The position numbers were made by a program, and so were the translations under genes. A stretch of DNA of 64,000 nucleotides from Talinum fruticosum (taxonomy: Eukaryota; Streptophyta; Magnoliopsida; Caryophyllales; Talinaceae). Position 1 is the stretch's first letter; every line of letters begins with the position of its first letter. The stretch covers positions 6,661,501-6,725,500 of the forward strand of contig JAITYX010000032.1 in the NCBI GenBank assembly GCA_021018815.1. The letters are read 5' to 3'. Below the pieces are notes generated by a model that saw nothing but the letters and a program-made list of their open reading frames with translations, was not told where the DNA came from and ran no database searches. Shown here piece by piece: positions 10,718-22,400 of the stretch.

Positions 10718-13700
10718 GGAATTTCTTGGTCACTTTACACTCATTCACTGTCGTTGGCTATGTTTTCAAATTGTTTTTGCTTAAAATATCTATGCAGTGT
10801 TGAGCAGATAACCCTGCAATTCTACTGCAAAATATTATACATATGGTGTTGTTAGTTAGTAATACAGTTATTAATTTTTCTTTTTATTAAATAATAAAAA
10901 TTTCAATAAGATTCATAGTTTTTCCCCTCCTTTTTTTTAAAGATGATAAAAGAAATAACAAATTTAGAAAATTCTAAACAAAATATTCACATCAGAAAAT
11001 AAAGTCATTTATAACACCATATTCTATAAAAATTGCTACCATCTTTAGTTTTATTCATTATTTAGGTTTTTATGTAGGTGCTTTGATGATTATAATTTGA
11101 GATTTCTTCAATAAAAACATTATATTAAATTCAAAGCTTATCTCAGACACCTAAAAACACACATACCAAAAGAAAATAAATAAATAAAAACTCAAAAAAA
11201 AAACACACACACACACTGTCACCTTTTATCTTGTTGGCCACCTTTGAAGCACCTTGTCCCATTTAATTTTATTTTTATTTGGTACATCAAATGAACTTGC
11301 TCCATACAAACAAGACCCACATAAATCATCCCTTTGATATTACCCAAGAAAAAAAAATTTTAATTATGCACTATCATCATATATTCATATACACTTTGAA
11401 TCATTGTCTTGAGTAGGGATATTCTATGAGTTCCAATTTGAGCCTTTAACACTATGTATTTTATTTTTAATCTTACCTGTAGTATAATTTCAAAAAACTT
11501 TATTTATATTACTCCTTTCCTTTTTAGAGTAATTTTTCAAAAAAACAATTATAAATTACATAATTATCTAAATCAATAATGATTATATAATACCGAGATC
11601 CTCACCATATTAGATTATATCTGTTTGACACCCCGTTTGCTTTTGTATGTTATGTCATACAACCGTCAGTGATTCATTTTACCCAAAAAAAAAACTTGAG
11701 TACATGTTTATATTGAACTAAATCCATTATGCAACTTAGGTGCTATATTAAATTTATATTAGCAAAAATAAAAAATTAATTTAGCATAAATAAATTCAGT
11801 TCAGTTTAAATAAATATAATAAAAACAAGTTGAGAATATGGCCTAGGAATAAAGTTTTGAATTTAATAGATATCCTTACTATGTAAAACTCATGATTACC
11901 AAGTAACAATTGATTTATATATTGAGTAATGTACAAAGCCGCAATGGCAATGACAACGATGGTGATAACGATAACCTAATATGAACTCAAACATATATGT
12001 AAAGTTTATAAAATAAGAAGAAAAATAACTTTAGTATACGAGACAAAAAAATCGTAAAATTTTAAATCGGAAAACGCGTAGAAATTCTTGTAAAACCAAT
12101 AGTACACAAGTAGCACTAATTAAGTGTATGCTTTATCTATGAGTAAGTGATAAGTAAATTAATTAAAGTGATTGGAGGTATATGTAGTTGATCATGCAAG
12201 GAATAAAAAGAGAAAGAACGTCAAAGATTCTAAAGCTAAATACTTTGGTTTTTTCTAATTATCTATAAAATTATTATTAATTATTATATATAATATTAAT
12301 AATATATATAACAGTACAACTTTTTTAAAAACTTTAACAAGCTAAGCAATGAAGACATCATTGAAAATGTTTAGTGCTGTCAATGCTGTTGTTGTGTTAA
12401 AAGGTTTGTTTTCTGAAGCAAAATGACGTTCTCCCTTTTCCATTCCACCTACCATTTTTATTTTTTTAATTTTTATTTATAAAATATTATGGAGTACTTT
12501 GTATAGGTTGTTACCATTAACAATGATAAATTTTTAGAATAACTTTCTTATTTATGTATCAATTGGAGCAATTAAAAAGACTTACTACCATTAAAGATAG
12601 TCTTATAACAGCTAATAAAATCATAACAACTCATAACAGGTAGTAATGTACTTATAACTAGTTTTTAACATCTAAAAGCAAACATACCCTTAATAAAATA
12701 CGCATATTAAGAATTTGTCAAAATTATAGTAATTAGCAATTATCCTTTTTTTCGATTAGTAATGTACTGGTAGTTGAACTAAACAAAACTCAATAAGTAC
12801 AACATAGTTCAAAATAAAATATTAAAGAAAAAGTTTACCAACCGTATATTAATATTTAATATAGAAAACAAAGCAAATAATTTAAGATATCCATAAAAGA
12901 AATATAAGCAAATAAAATAAAATAAAATAATAACAGTAAAAGATCCGATATACATTGTTAATAGTCCCATTTAATACAATAATCCTAAGAAAAATGTCAA
13001 TAATTAATAATGTACAATTAAATATAGATTTCAGTATGTCAAATTATCCGTTCCACTTTTTATGTTACAGCTATTATCATATCGATGACCTTTAAATGAG
13101 CTAACTTAATCTTTAACAAATCCAACAATATATCTCTAGTTTGCACCAAGACGACTCAAGATGTTGTATAAAGTGATATTGTTAATTAAGGTTAAAACCA
13201 ATTTCAAACTCATCTCTCATTCTTCTAAATGACACAAGTAAGAGGAAGTCCATGTGGAGCTTTGCTTTGATGACTATATAACTTTTATCTTGTGTTTGAT
13301 TATTTGAAAGTTTAACACCAAGAAAAATGTAACATATAAAGAGGGCAAAAAGTTGGAAAAAAAAAAAGAAAATATATCAGTGAGGTTTTTTTTTTTTTTT
13401 GAAAAAAAATAATCATATGTACATAGTGGTCGTTGATGTATACATGATTGAAAAGGGTCATTCTTTAGTGGTGTCTCTTATGAAATAGGCAATTTTCCTT
13501 CTCTTTCACTAATTGTATGTTTGTACACATGTGAAAATGCGGACTCGCTCTCTCTTCCTCTTTAACTTTACAAAGTTGCATAGTCCATGTTTTTCTTTTC
13601 TACCGGTCAAAATTAACTAAGATCCCGTTGGAAGGAATTGTAAGGAGTTGTAAAAAAGTTGCTATATCTTATTCCTTTCTCGATTATACTATACTATCCT

Positions 13701-15029
13701 TTATGACTAATATGTACTAAACAAAAAGTATAACTAAAACCCACAATCACATCTCAAATTTGACCGGGATTAAATTTAAAGCAAAATTAGATAATTTCAT
13801 ATTAACCCCGACTTTCAGAATATAATATTATACTATCCCTTTCTCGACTATACTATATACGCAACTCGCTAAACTTGATTTAATATTTTCTCTAAAATGT
13901 TTACCTAAGGCATGGCCTAATTAAATAAATACCATAAAATAAAATATATCTGAGGCTTCAAGTCTTAATCTAGAAGACTAAAGACTTTCCACAGGCCACT
14001 AGTTGAAGCACACATAAAGGGAATATCTTTATTACTTTTGCGTTCAACTTTTCTTTGGGTTTAGATTAGACATTTTATTATCAACTACTGTTTTTCTTTT
14101 TCTGGAATCTTATCTTGATATCATTTCTTTTATTGACAATTTTTCATTCAATTATCTCTCAATCTTACCAACTAAGCTAAATCAAGTTTGGGAAAGCCCA
14201 ACTATCATCATCTCTTAATGAACTTTCTGTAAAATTAGACTGAGACGATAAATCTATTATTAGTTTGAATTTAAGTTGAGTTTCACGATATAGTACGGAT
14301 AAAATTTTCGACTACTTATATAGCAGAGGATATTGGTTAAACTACTATGTGTGAAAGAAGAAAACAAATGACATGTTATGGTCTAAATTTACAAGGCTCT
14401 TGAACTAGAAATTGGGATAATTCAATCTAAATTTAAAAATAATTTTGATGAGAATGTTATGATTAGCCTGTCGAGCATTATCAACGTAGAATTAAAAATA
14501 GCACGTAGAATTAGTTCACCAGCCAGTAAGTTTACATAAATTTTTATGAGACAATCCCATGTAAGGGAATTATTATAAGATAGATTTTTTAGGGGTAATT
14601 TTTTAAAAATTTTGACGTGACTAATAATATATTTTAGATAATATCTCACATAACATTTACCATTAGTTTTAATCGAGTCTATAAAAATATATCTTTCATC
14701 ATTTTCTATGACAGGTCATTTGGTTAACTGACTGCCTTTTTGTTCTGAATATTGGAAAAAAAAAAATCACTAATTTTGATATAATATTTGGTTCATTTTT
14801 TTTACTTCCAATCACATCCCCAAAAGTGTCTCTCTAATATTTTAGGTATGTGGTGGAGTAAACTTGTCTGTCCCAACCCAATCTAGTTTATAGTATATCA
14901 ACTTATAAAATTAAAATCAAAATTTCACATTTCTAAATTAAAATGATTTTAAGAATTAAAAACCAATCCCATATTTATTAGTTTCACTCTTGTAATAATT
15001 TTAAAAATGATATGTTCATTTTCACTGTT
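10718..15029. other. Long AT-rich intergenic region without genes
   Basis: About 4.3 kb between divergently oriented genes (GH17 minus, MPH2 plus), so it should hold both upstream regions. I see only AT-rich sequence, poly-A/T tracts (13371-13400) and simple repeats, and no reading frame with a recognisable product. Confidence 0.55.
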
Positions 15030-15560
15030 AAAATACCCCTCCCCCATTTCAAATTACAAACACAAAATTTATAACAAATTTTATATTAAAAGACTAAGTT
15101 ACCCCTATATTTTATTAGAAATAAAAAAATCAATGAAAAAAGAAAAAAATAAAGCAATTAATAAGAATAAAGTTAGTTAATTATTAATTAATATGTCATT
15201 TGAATTATAAAGTGACAAGTATTATGAAATGAGAAAAGTTAGTTAAAGTGACATGTATTTTGAAACGGATGTAGTAGTTATTATGAGATATTACGATTAG
15301 TGTTAACTATTATGAGCTCTTATAAATGGTTATAATACTTGTCACTTTACAATTTCAATGACATATTAATTACTAATTTATCAATTTTGTCCTTATTAAT
15401 TGCTTTATTTATCTTCTTTTTTCATTGATTTTCTTCATTTTTAATAAAATATAGGGACAATTTAGTCTTTTAATATAAAATTTATTATGAACTTTTTGTT
15501 TTCTTAGTATTTCAGTATAACCGTAAAATAATATGTATTTAAAATGAAGAGAGTATTATT
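15030..15560. mobile_element. Head-to-head pair of diverged Stowaway-like MITEs
   Basis: One copy runs 15030-15281. It starts with a CTCCCCCATTTCAAATTAC-type end, has the body block AAAGACTAAGTTACCCCTA and ends in AAAGTGACATGTATTTTGAAAC. A second copy in inverse orientation follows at about 15325-15560, starting ATAATACTTGTCACTTTACA, with the reverse-complement body block GACAATTTAGTCTTTTAATAT. The same family occurs at 43994-44273 and 56852-57346. There is no coding capacity, so these would be non-autonomous DNA transposons. Confidence 0.65.
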
Positions 15561-15946
15561 ACCGTTTAATTGTTACAAACTTTTATAAATGTCAAATGAA
15601 CGGGGTCTTTGTAATATAAACAAGTTCAACTATCTATAAAAATTAAAAAAAATTTAACTAGTATGGATATTTTAAAATATATCAATTTTATGGAAAAATT
15701 TATTACTTCTTTACCTTGTATATGTATTAAAAATGAATATTAGCCTTTCAACTTTGAAGAGCTGGCAACTGGATTTGATCATAGAAATCCATGGAAATCT
15801 TATCCATTAACCTCTGAAACTGCCCATCTTCACAAATAATTTTTCCACAAAAAAAAAAAAGAAAAAGAAAGAACGAGCACTAACGGAACAGAGGTGGAAG
15901 AAGAAGAGCAGCGACAGAGAGAGTGAGAGAGAAGAAAAGATTAAAA

Positions 15947-17926
15947 ATGGCAGTAGCCTTTCTCTCTCCAGCAAACACCTTCCTTTCTCTCTCGTCTTCC
16001 AACTCCATATCACCATCTCCATCATCAACCTCCTCATTCTTCCCTCAAAAGCACAATGCAATTACACAATTGTCCCTCTGCGTTAAGGCAGCATCAGGAG
16101 CAGGTGAGAAAGAATCAGCTGGAATTCCATCAAGTGTGAGTCTGAGCAAAGGGGTTTTGCCCTGAGTCTCTCCTCTGCCTTTCTTCTCTCTCTTTCCGGG
16201 AAAGTTGGCGGGAACTACGGCGCAGAGGCCGCGGTGTTGGAGGCTGAGGATGACTTGGAGCTCTTGGAGAAAGTGAAGCAGGATAGGAAGAAGAGGATTG
16301 AAAGGCAAGCAATAATCAACTCCTCCAAGAAGGAGACAGGTCTCTCTCTCTTCCCACACCTAATTTAACATCACCCAGTTGCTATTATGTCTAATAGATT
16401 GTGGGATTTCATGCTTTTGCTGAAGCCTGATTGATATGATCAATGCCCATCTGATTCATTGTTATGGGATTGCTCTTCTTTTTTTTTTTAGGCTTGAGGT
16501 TCCCACTGTTGACACTGTCTATAATGGCCTTTCTTTGCTGTTGTTTGGGTCATTCTGTGGCATCTACAATGTTATCAGTTCAGAGATTCTTAGTAGTATT
16601 TGCTGCTGTGGTCGACAGCCTTCGAATTCAAGAAGAGGGCTCAAGTTTAATTTTAAGCATCGATTTATTATGTGAAAATGCCGAGTAGAAGGTCGCGTGA
16701 TGAGAATTAAGAGGGGGATCACATCACATTGTATATGACTGGCTCACTTTATCCTGATACAGTTATTATGTATTCGGGTGTTGGATTTCACGGTCTTCTA
16801 ACACTGTGGATGGTCTAGTATTTCAAGCTTGATTATAGTCGTAGAGGAGAGAGCTCCCTATCGTTTGAGCTAGGAGCAATGTTACTTGAACTCAATCATA
16901 CCTAGCCATACCCATATTGGAATGTGAAGTACCCATCATCGTAGATCTTGGCGTGAAACTTGGGCTATTTTCTGAATTCTTTTAGCATAAAATGAGGGTT
17001 CGAGTACCCATGATCATGCCAGATTTTTGATTACATAATATGGGCACCAGTGGGGTAATGAAGAGCTTAAGTAATATGGGCTAGGATCTGACTTATTATA
17101 GCTTACTGAAATTACAGGCAGCTCAATGTTTTCGAGTTTCCTCCATGATGTGAGAGTTCAATATTCTGAGTGTCATGTGGCTCTTTCTGACAGTCATCTG
17201 TTTCATGAATCCTAACAGGGTATTTGCAAGATCTTGTCTACAAACTAAGCAAGGTTGGTCAAGCTATCGATAACAATGATTTAGATACTGCAAGCTCGGT
17301 CCTTGGTACGAGCACTGACTCCGACTGGATAAAGAATGCAAATTCAGCCTTCAATAAGGTAAATTCCCTTAATCTTCCACTCCCTTGTACGCATATTAAG
17401 ATTACAGAGTATCAGCATACTCACAAAACTAACCTCTCGTGACCCCACTCGAACCTGACTCAAGGCAACCTTATTTTCATCCCAAAACCATAAGAAATTT
17501 GCCTGGCTAACCTGAGTAAAGCAACTCAAAGTAATCCAATGCAAAGCTATTATGACATCAACCTGACCTGAAAGACCCATTATCCAGATCTACATTTGAG
17601 TGCCATTTATCTGGCAGAACTCTAGGGTTTATTTATCAATATCCATCTTTGACAGCTGACCTCAAGTCCTGAGGAGAAGGCCGAGGTGGACCTGTTCAAC
17701 AGTTCAATTTCGGAGCTGATATCATCTGGTAAGAAACTGCACTCTTTACCATTACCTTTCTCAAGTTTGGTGTCTGAAACGGAGTCTCCTAAATTTCTCT
17801 CTTTCTGCAATGATAGTGGCAAAGAAAGACATGGAGTCATCCAAGATCGCCTTTGTATCCTCAGCAAATGCGCTCGAGAAATGGACAACCCTAGCAGGGG
17901 TGGATGATCAACTGAAAGGGCTCTGA
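15947..17926 (+). CDS. MPH2: Thylakoid lumenal 16.5 kDa protein (MPH2 type), frame broken in exon 1
   Basis: Exons are 15947-16339, 17219-17358, 17656-17728 and 17817-17926, all with GT-AG borders and consistent phases. The Ser-rich N-terminus (MAVAFLSPANTFLSLSSSNS) is a chloroplast transit peptide. A second, lumen-targeting segment (ALSLSSAFLLSLSG, ending near GAEAA) follows, then the mature domain VLEADDDLELLEKVKQDRKK, a helical DLVYKLSKVGQAIDNNDLDTA, SSPEEKAEVDLFNSS and the C-terminus LAGVDDQLKGL. This matches the Arabidopsis At4g02530 protein, a lumenal factor that keeps photosystem II working under high light. As printed, the frame stops at 16163-16165 after 72 codons. Adding one base in the AAAGGGGTTTT run near 16147-16157 would join transit peptide and mature part into about 238 residues. 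A missing base in the assembly is the likeliest cause. Confidence 0.85.
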
Positions 17927-19477
17927 AATTCTGAGTAGACTACAATTTCTGACTCCTTTTGGCTTTAAGAAGGGCATTCATTTTTGCATTTTTGAGGCCA
18001 AGCTCGGCCTGCTGGGTCTCAGGTTGTTGAGGACAAGCTTTTGAGAGCAAGCATCCATTTTTTAAAATTAAAAATTAATGTAATTAATTATGATATTTAT
18101 ACCCCATTTTACTCTGTTTTCACCTTGTATTTTGCCACCTGATGATTTAGGAAATGGAAGTGTCCCAAATTCTTGAATTACCATAACATAATTTATGTAG
18201 ACACAATCTGGAGAACGTGAATTTGGGGGTTCGAACTTACGGGGATGGATAGATTAAACTATAGCATGAAATCTTAGTCTAGCTCAACTATTTATTTAGA
18301 TGTTTACGTAATTGCATTGTATTTACAGGTTGGACATTTTACATTATTATTTTTTTTATTGTACTAGCATGGTTATCCAGGATGTCTACTGCAAAAAAAA
18401 AAAAAAATCATCAGAAGAACGAGCGCTCTACAACAAAAATCAAGTGAGCTCTATGTGCGATGTTGGAGACTATTATACATTGTCATCAATTGTAATTTTT
18501 AGAAGACCAAATGTTTCTTCAAAATTTTATATCTTATGAACTCATTTTTTGTGAATGTCGACAACTCGCGTTAGCTTATTTTCAGTTTGATATATACAAT
18601 GCCATGTAATTCAATAAATAGAAGAAAATCAATAAAAATTTGTACTCTCGATTACATTGATTATAACCTGTTAAAAATGACATTAATTCAATAAGAGCAG
18701 GGATACTGAGGAATAGAACTAACAGAATCATACTCAATTGCCTAACCCATCTTACTCAAGACTAGACCCAAACTCGAGCACAATTTCAACACAAATAGGA
18801 AGTACCCGATACCTAGTATGCAAGGCTAATACTGTCTTCTCTTGAGAAGCTTATTTTCACAAATTGGAAGTACCCGATAGGGAGTATGTAAGGCTTATAC
18901 AGTCTTCTCTTGAGAAGCTTACTCGACAAACTCGATAGCAGAACGAATAAGACATATATTCAGGACCTAATTTGACTTGATCTGTAATAACTGAACTCTA
19001 ATATCGGTTTGCTAGGTTAATAAGAGAGGGCATCGATGGATGCAACCAAAGAGAATTCTGCCTCCTGAATGCGCAACTGAATCTGCCATGATCAAAACAT
19101 AACAGGACCAGGAACATCCAACTCGTACCATTACAAGGTACAAGATCAATCTTTATTCAGTACATAGGATAGGATAAGTAGCTTCATAGAGTACATGTAG
19201 CAGCTAATAGAGTTACAACACCAACAGAAATTCACAGTATAACATTAAGGAGAGATCTCTGCAAAGACCTACAAATCCCTCCTACATTTAATGCCAAGTG
19301 ATACTGGCTATGGGTCAACAGGCCTAATCTACAGCAGTGTACAGAGGTATCCTGACTACAGCAGCAAATCTTAAATCTACCATTAACATCAAGGTCACAG
19401 TCATGCACAACGACCCACAAATCTCCAAAATAGATGACCACAAACAGTACATCGACAATTGGATCTCAAAAGTAGAA
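17927..19477. other. Convergent intergenic region with a small tandem repeat
   Basis: It lies between the 3' ends of MPH2 (plus) and MBD copy A (minus). It should contain both 3' UTRs and includes a 68-bp duplication (listed separately). From about 19230 rightward the sequence is shared with the 3' flank of MBD copy B. No gene is supported. Confidence 0.5.
18790..18922. repeat. 68-bp direct tandem duplication
   Basis: The unit CACAAATAGGAAGTACCCGA...CTTCTCTTGAGAAGCTTA at 18790 is repeated from 18858 with few differences. Both units carry TCTTCTCTTGAGAAGCTTA, which itself contains a short inverted repeat (CTTCTC / GAGAAG). Confidence 0.8.
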
Positions 19478-22400
19478 TCAAGGTCTAGCCTCACCAGCCT
19501 GAGTTCCATTCTCGGTTACCTCCACAGCTTTCTTATTTATCTCACCTTGCACTGAACCTTTCTCCTTTGGTTCTTCAATTGGTTCTGGAGTGCTTCCATT
19601 GTCTTTTGCTCCGTTGTCCACATTGAGCTTTGCTTCTGTATTGATTGCTACATCCGGCTTTACTGCCCCTTGAACACCATCTTGTTTCTCTATCTCGGGG
19701 TTTGGTTTATCCTCCACTTTATTAGCTTCAATATCTTGGGAAGGATCAGCTCCTTTTTCATCATTCTTGCCCTCTTCAGCAATCGATTTTGGTTGCTCCA
19801 GGGAGCCATCTTGCTTCTCTGCTTGGACCTGTGGTTGTCCCCCTCTTTCACCTCTGTAACCTCAACAGGCTGTTCTTCAGTGTCGGACTTTTGAACATGA
19901 TCATTTCCTTTATCCTCTGTCTCCTTCGCTTCTTGCTTGTCGATTTCTGCCCCTTTCTCACCCTCAGCAATAGCCTCCTTTGCCTCAGCAGCTGCAACCT
20001 TGTTCTCTTCTTCTTCCTCTTTTGCAACTTCCTTCTCATCTCCAGCCTTCTGCACATCTTTCTCTGTCTTTTCAGCATCACCAGCTGTTTCCTCTTTCTC
20101 AGTCTTTTCAACTTCCTTCATTTGAACATCTTTCTCAGATCCCTCCACTGTTTTCTCATCATCAGTCTTTTCAGCATCTTCCATCTTCAGCACTTCTGTC
20201 TTGGTTTCCTCAGTTGTGGCATCAGTGTCTTTGCACTCTTTCTTGGAAGCAGGTGATTTTCGGCTTCTTTTCTTTGGGGGCTCACTTTCAGGGGTAGGTG
20301 GGGCAGCTTTAGCTTTCTCACTGATGCGAGCTGACCTTCTAGGGGTCTCACCTGTGCCCCAGTCAAACTCAGATGCTGGTGGCCCACCAGGGTGAGATTT
20401 CAAGTATTGCTGAAGCTGTCTTTGATTATGGATCTCCTCACCAGTTGGGGCCGTAAATACAATCTCGCTCTTCCTCGGGGTTCCACCTTTCTTAGGAAAG
20501 AACTGCAGACAAAAACCCAATAATGTCACAGTGCTCCAGAAAGTAAATCACTCACGGAAATAATCATTCATTGATTTTCCAAACATGATGTAAAGGCATA
20601 ATTTAAAACAAGTGACAAATCAATTAATTTTTTGGTAAATATCTACATAAAGAACAAATCTGCCATTAAATAGAAGGGCATCAGTCTCAGGTCCAAAACA
20701 AAACTGTGAATGGATATATGCACGTACGTTACATAAGCAATAATACAGAAAGAAATAAAAAGGAACTGAAAACCAAGATCCAGTTTCCTATGACTAACAG
20801 GGCAAAAGATGGTCACTGAGCATTCAGCCAAACTATACCTCACCCAGAGAGAAGTTTATTCAAAATTACAAGTTGAAACTAAATATGCTTCCTGGAAGTC
20901 GGACCATAAAAAACAATGTCATCATTCTTGCAGAATCTACAGGCACCTTCTATGACTAATTGCAGCTCTTCTCAAGGTTTTTAACTGGCAATCTTTGCCT
21001 GTTGGTAAGCACTGAGTTATCTATCCTGCAAAATAGGGCATGCTCACCTCATGGGTTATCAAGCAGTATGTGCTTCTCATAAGGAAGTTAGTTGGAAGTC
21101 CCATAAATACTGCACTGCCACCAAACCTGTACTGTAATACTCGCACTACTAAAATTAATTCTCAATTAGCTAATGAAATTGACAACCCTGAGTAGCAGCT
21201 ATGCTTTTACGAATGCAATATAACTTATTCCCCTAGCCCCTCTTTTTCTGGAAATTCACCATTGGACCACCGTTTCAGCTTCAAATTAGATAAATTATGA
21301 TGTCTTGCTAGACTGTTTTGGGAAAGCCATCAATCAAGCATTTCTAATCGTCCTCTGCTTATTCCTAAAAACTATAGGGTTTGCTCTCATGCCATGGCCT
21401 ATAGATTATACCATCATACCATCCTTAGCCTACTGACAGGAGGTCCATTGCCATATGATTCAAAAGCCAGTTCCGTCACAAGTCAATTCCCGCAGCGCTG
21501 TAAGCCATTTGGGAGAGAACCAGCCAGATTTGAACCTCTTAGTTGAAGAATCAAACAAGATTTAGATGAACTGCATATACTAACAAGACCAATCATTCCA
21601 CGGATTTGCAGCTAAAAATTGTTTGCTCAAGTTCTAAATGGTGTCCCATTCTCAGTTACAGACCCTGATCCAAGCACAATATGCTACTGATACCACAATG
21701 GCTAAGAGAAGCACTAGAAGGCCTTGCTTAACCTACAGACTATGACATTTCCATTTCTTCGGAAATTTCAGTCATTCTCCCAACTTCTACCAAAGCCGAC
21801 TTTCCCCTGTAAACTCCACACAAACACCAACCAAGTAGCCTCCAAATCTTCCAGCAGTCTCTATGGAAGTTTAATCCAAGTAACTTGTTATGGGTATGCT
21901 AGACTCCAGAAGCATACCAAGCCATTTGGATGGAAATGCACCGTTTGCAAGATTAGACAAAGCTAGACATTCACTTTTTGCTTGCTACGTACACCACCAT
22001 GACAAATGCATGTTTCTACAGAGTAAGAATTTTAAACCAAAGCAATACCTATCGAAACCCATCAAAACATAGCGTGTGGCAACCGTTCTTTGAAGGTGGG
22101 TCATCTTTTTGTTTTTGGTTAAAATTTGATGTTGATATTGGTGTATAGTTATGTTTTGTGTGAGTAATGAAAGTTTTTACCTTTTCATCCCCCCCAAAAA
22201 AAAAAAACAAATTGCATAATTGCTATAAGAAAAATATATAGATCATCAAAGCAGAAGCAAGCTGACAACCTACAATCCTTTTGGTGGTGGTGAACCTATC
22301 AATGTCGATAAAAACCTTCTAACCCCATGCAGGCAGTAAAAGGAGCTACAATAACTCGCTGTTGATAGAAGCACAGATAAAGTCACCGTCCAGCTCACAT

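Noticed and set aside
17997..18250. GGTTCGAACTT and similar words suggesting tRNA T-loops
   Set aside because: No acceptor-stem pairing or anticodon arm around them; same for 16993 and 30103.
19789..20297. Plus-strand frames rich in Leu/Phe/Ser opposite the MBD tail
   Set aside because: They are the antisense shadow of the Glu/Lys-rich tail coding sequence.
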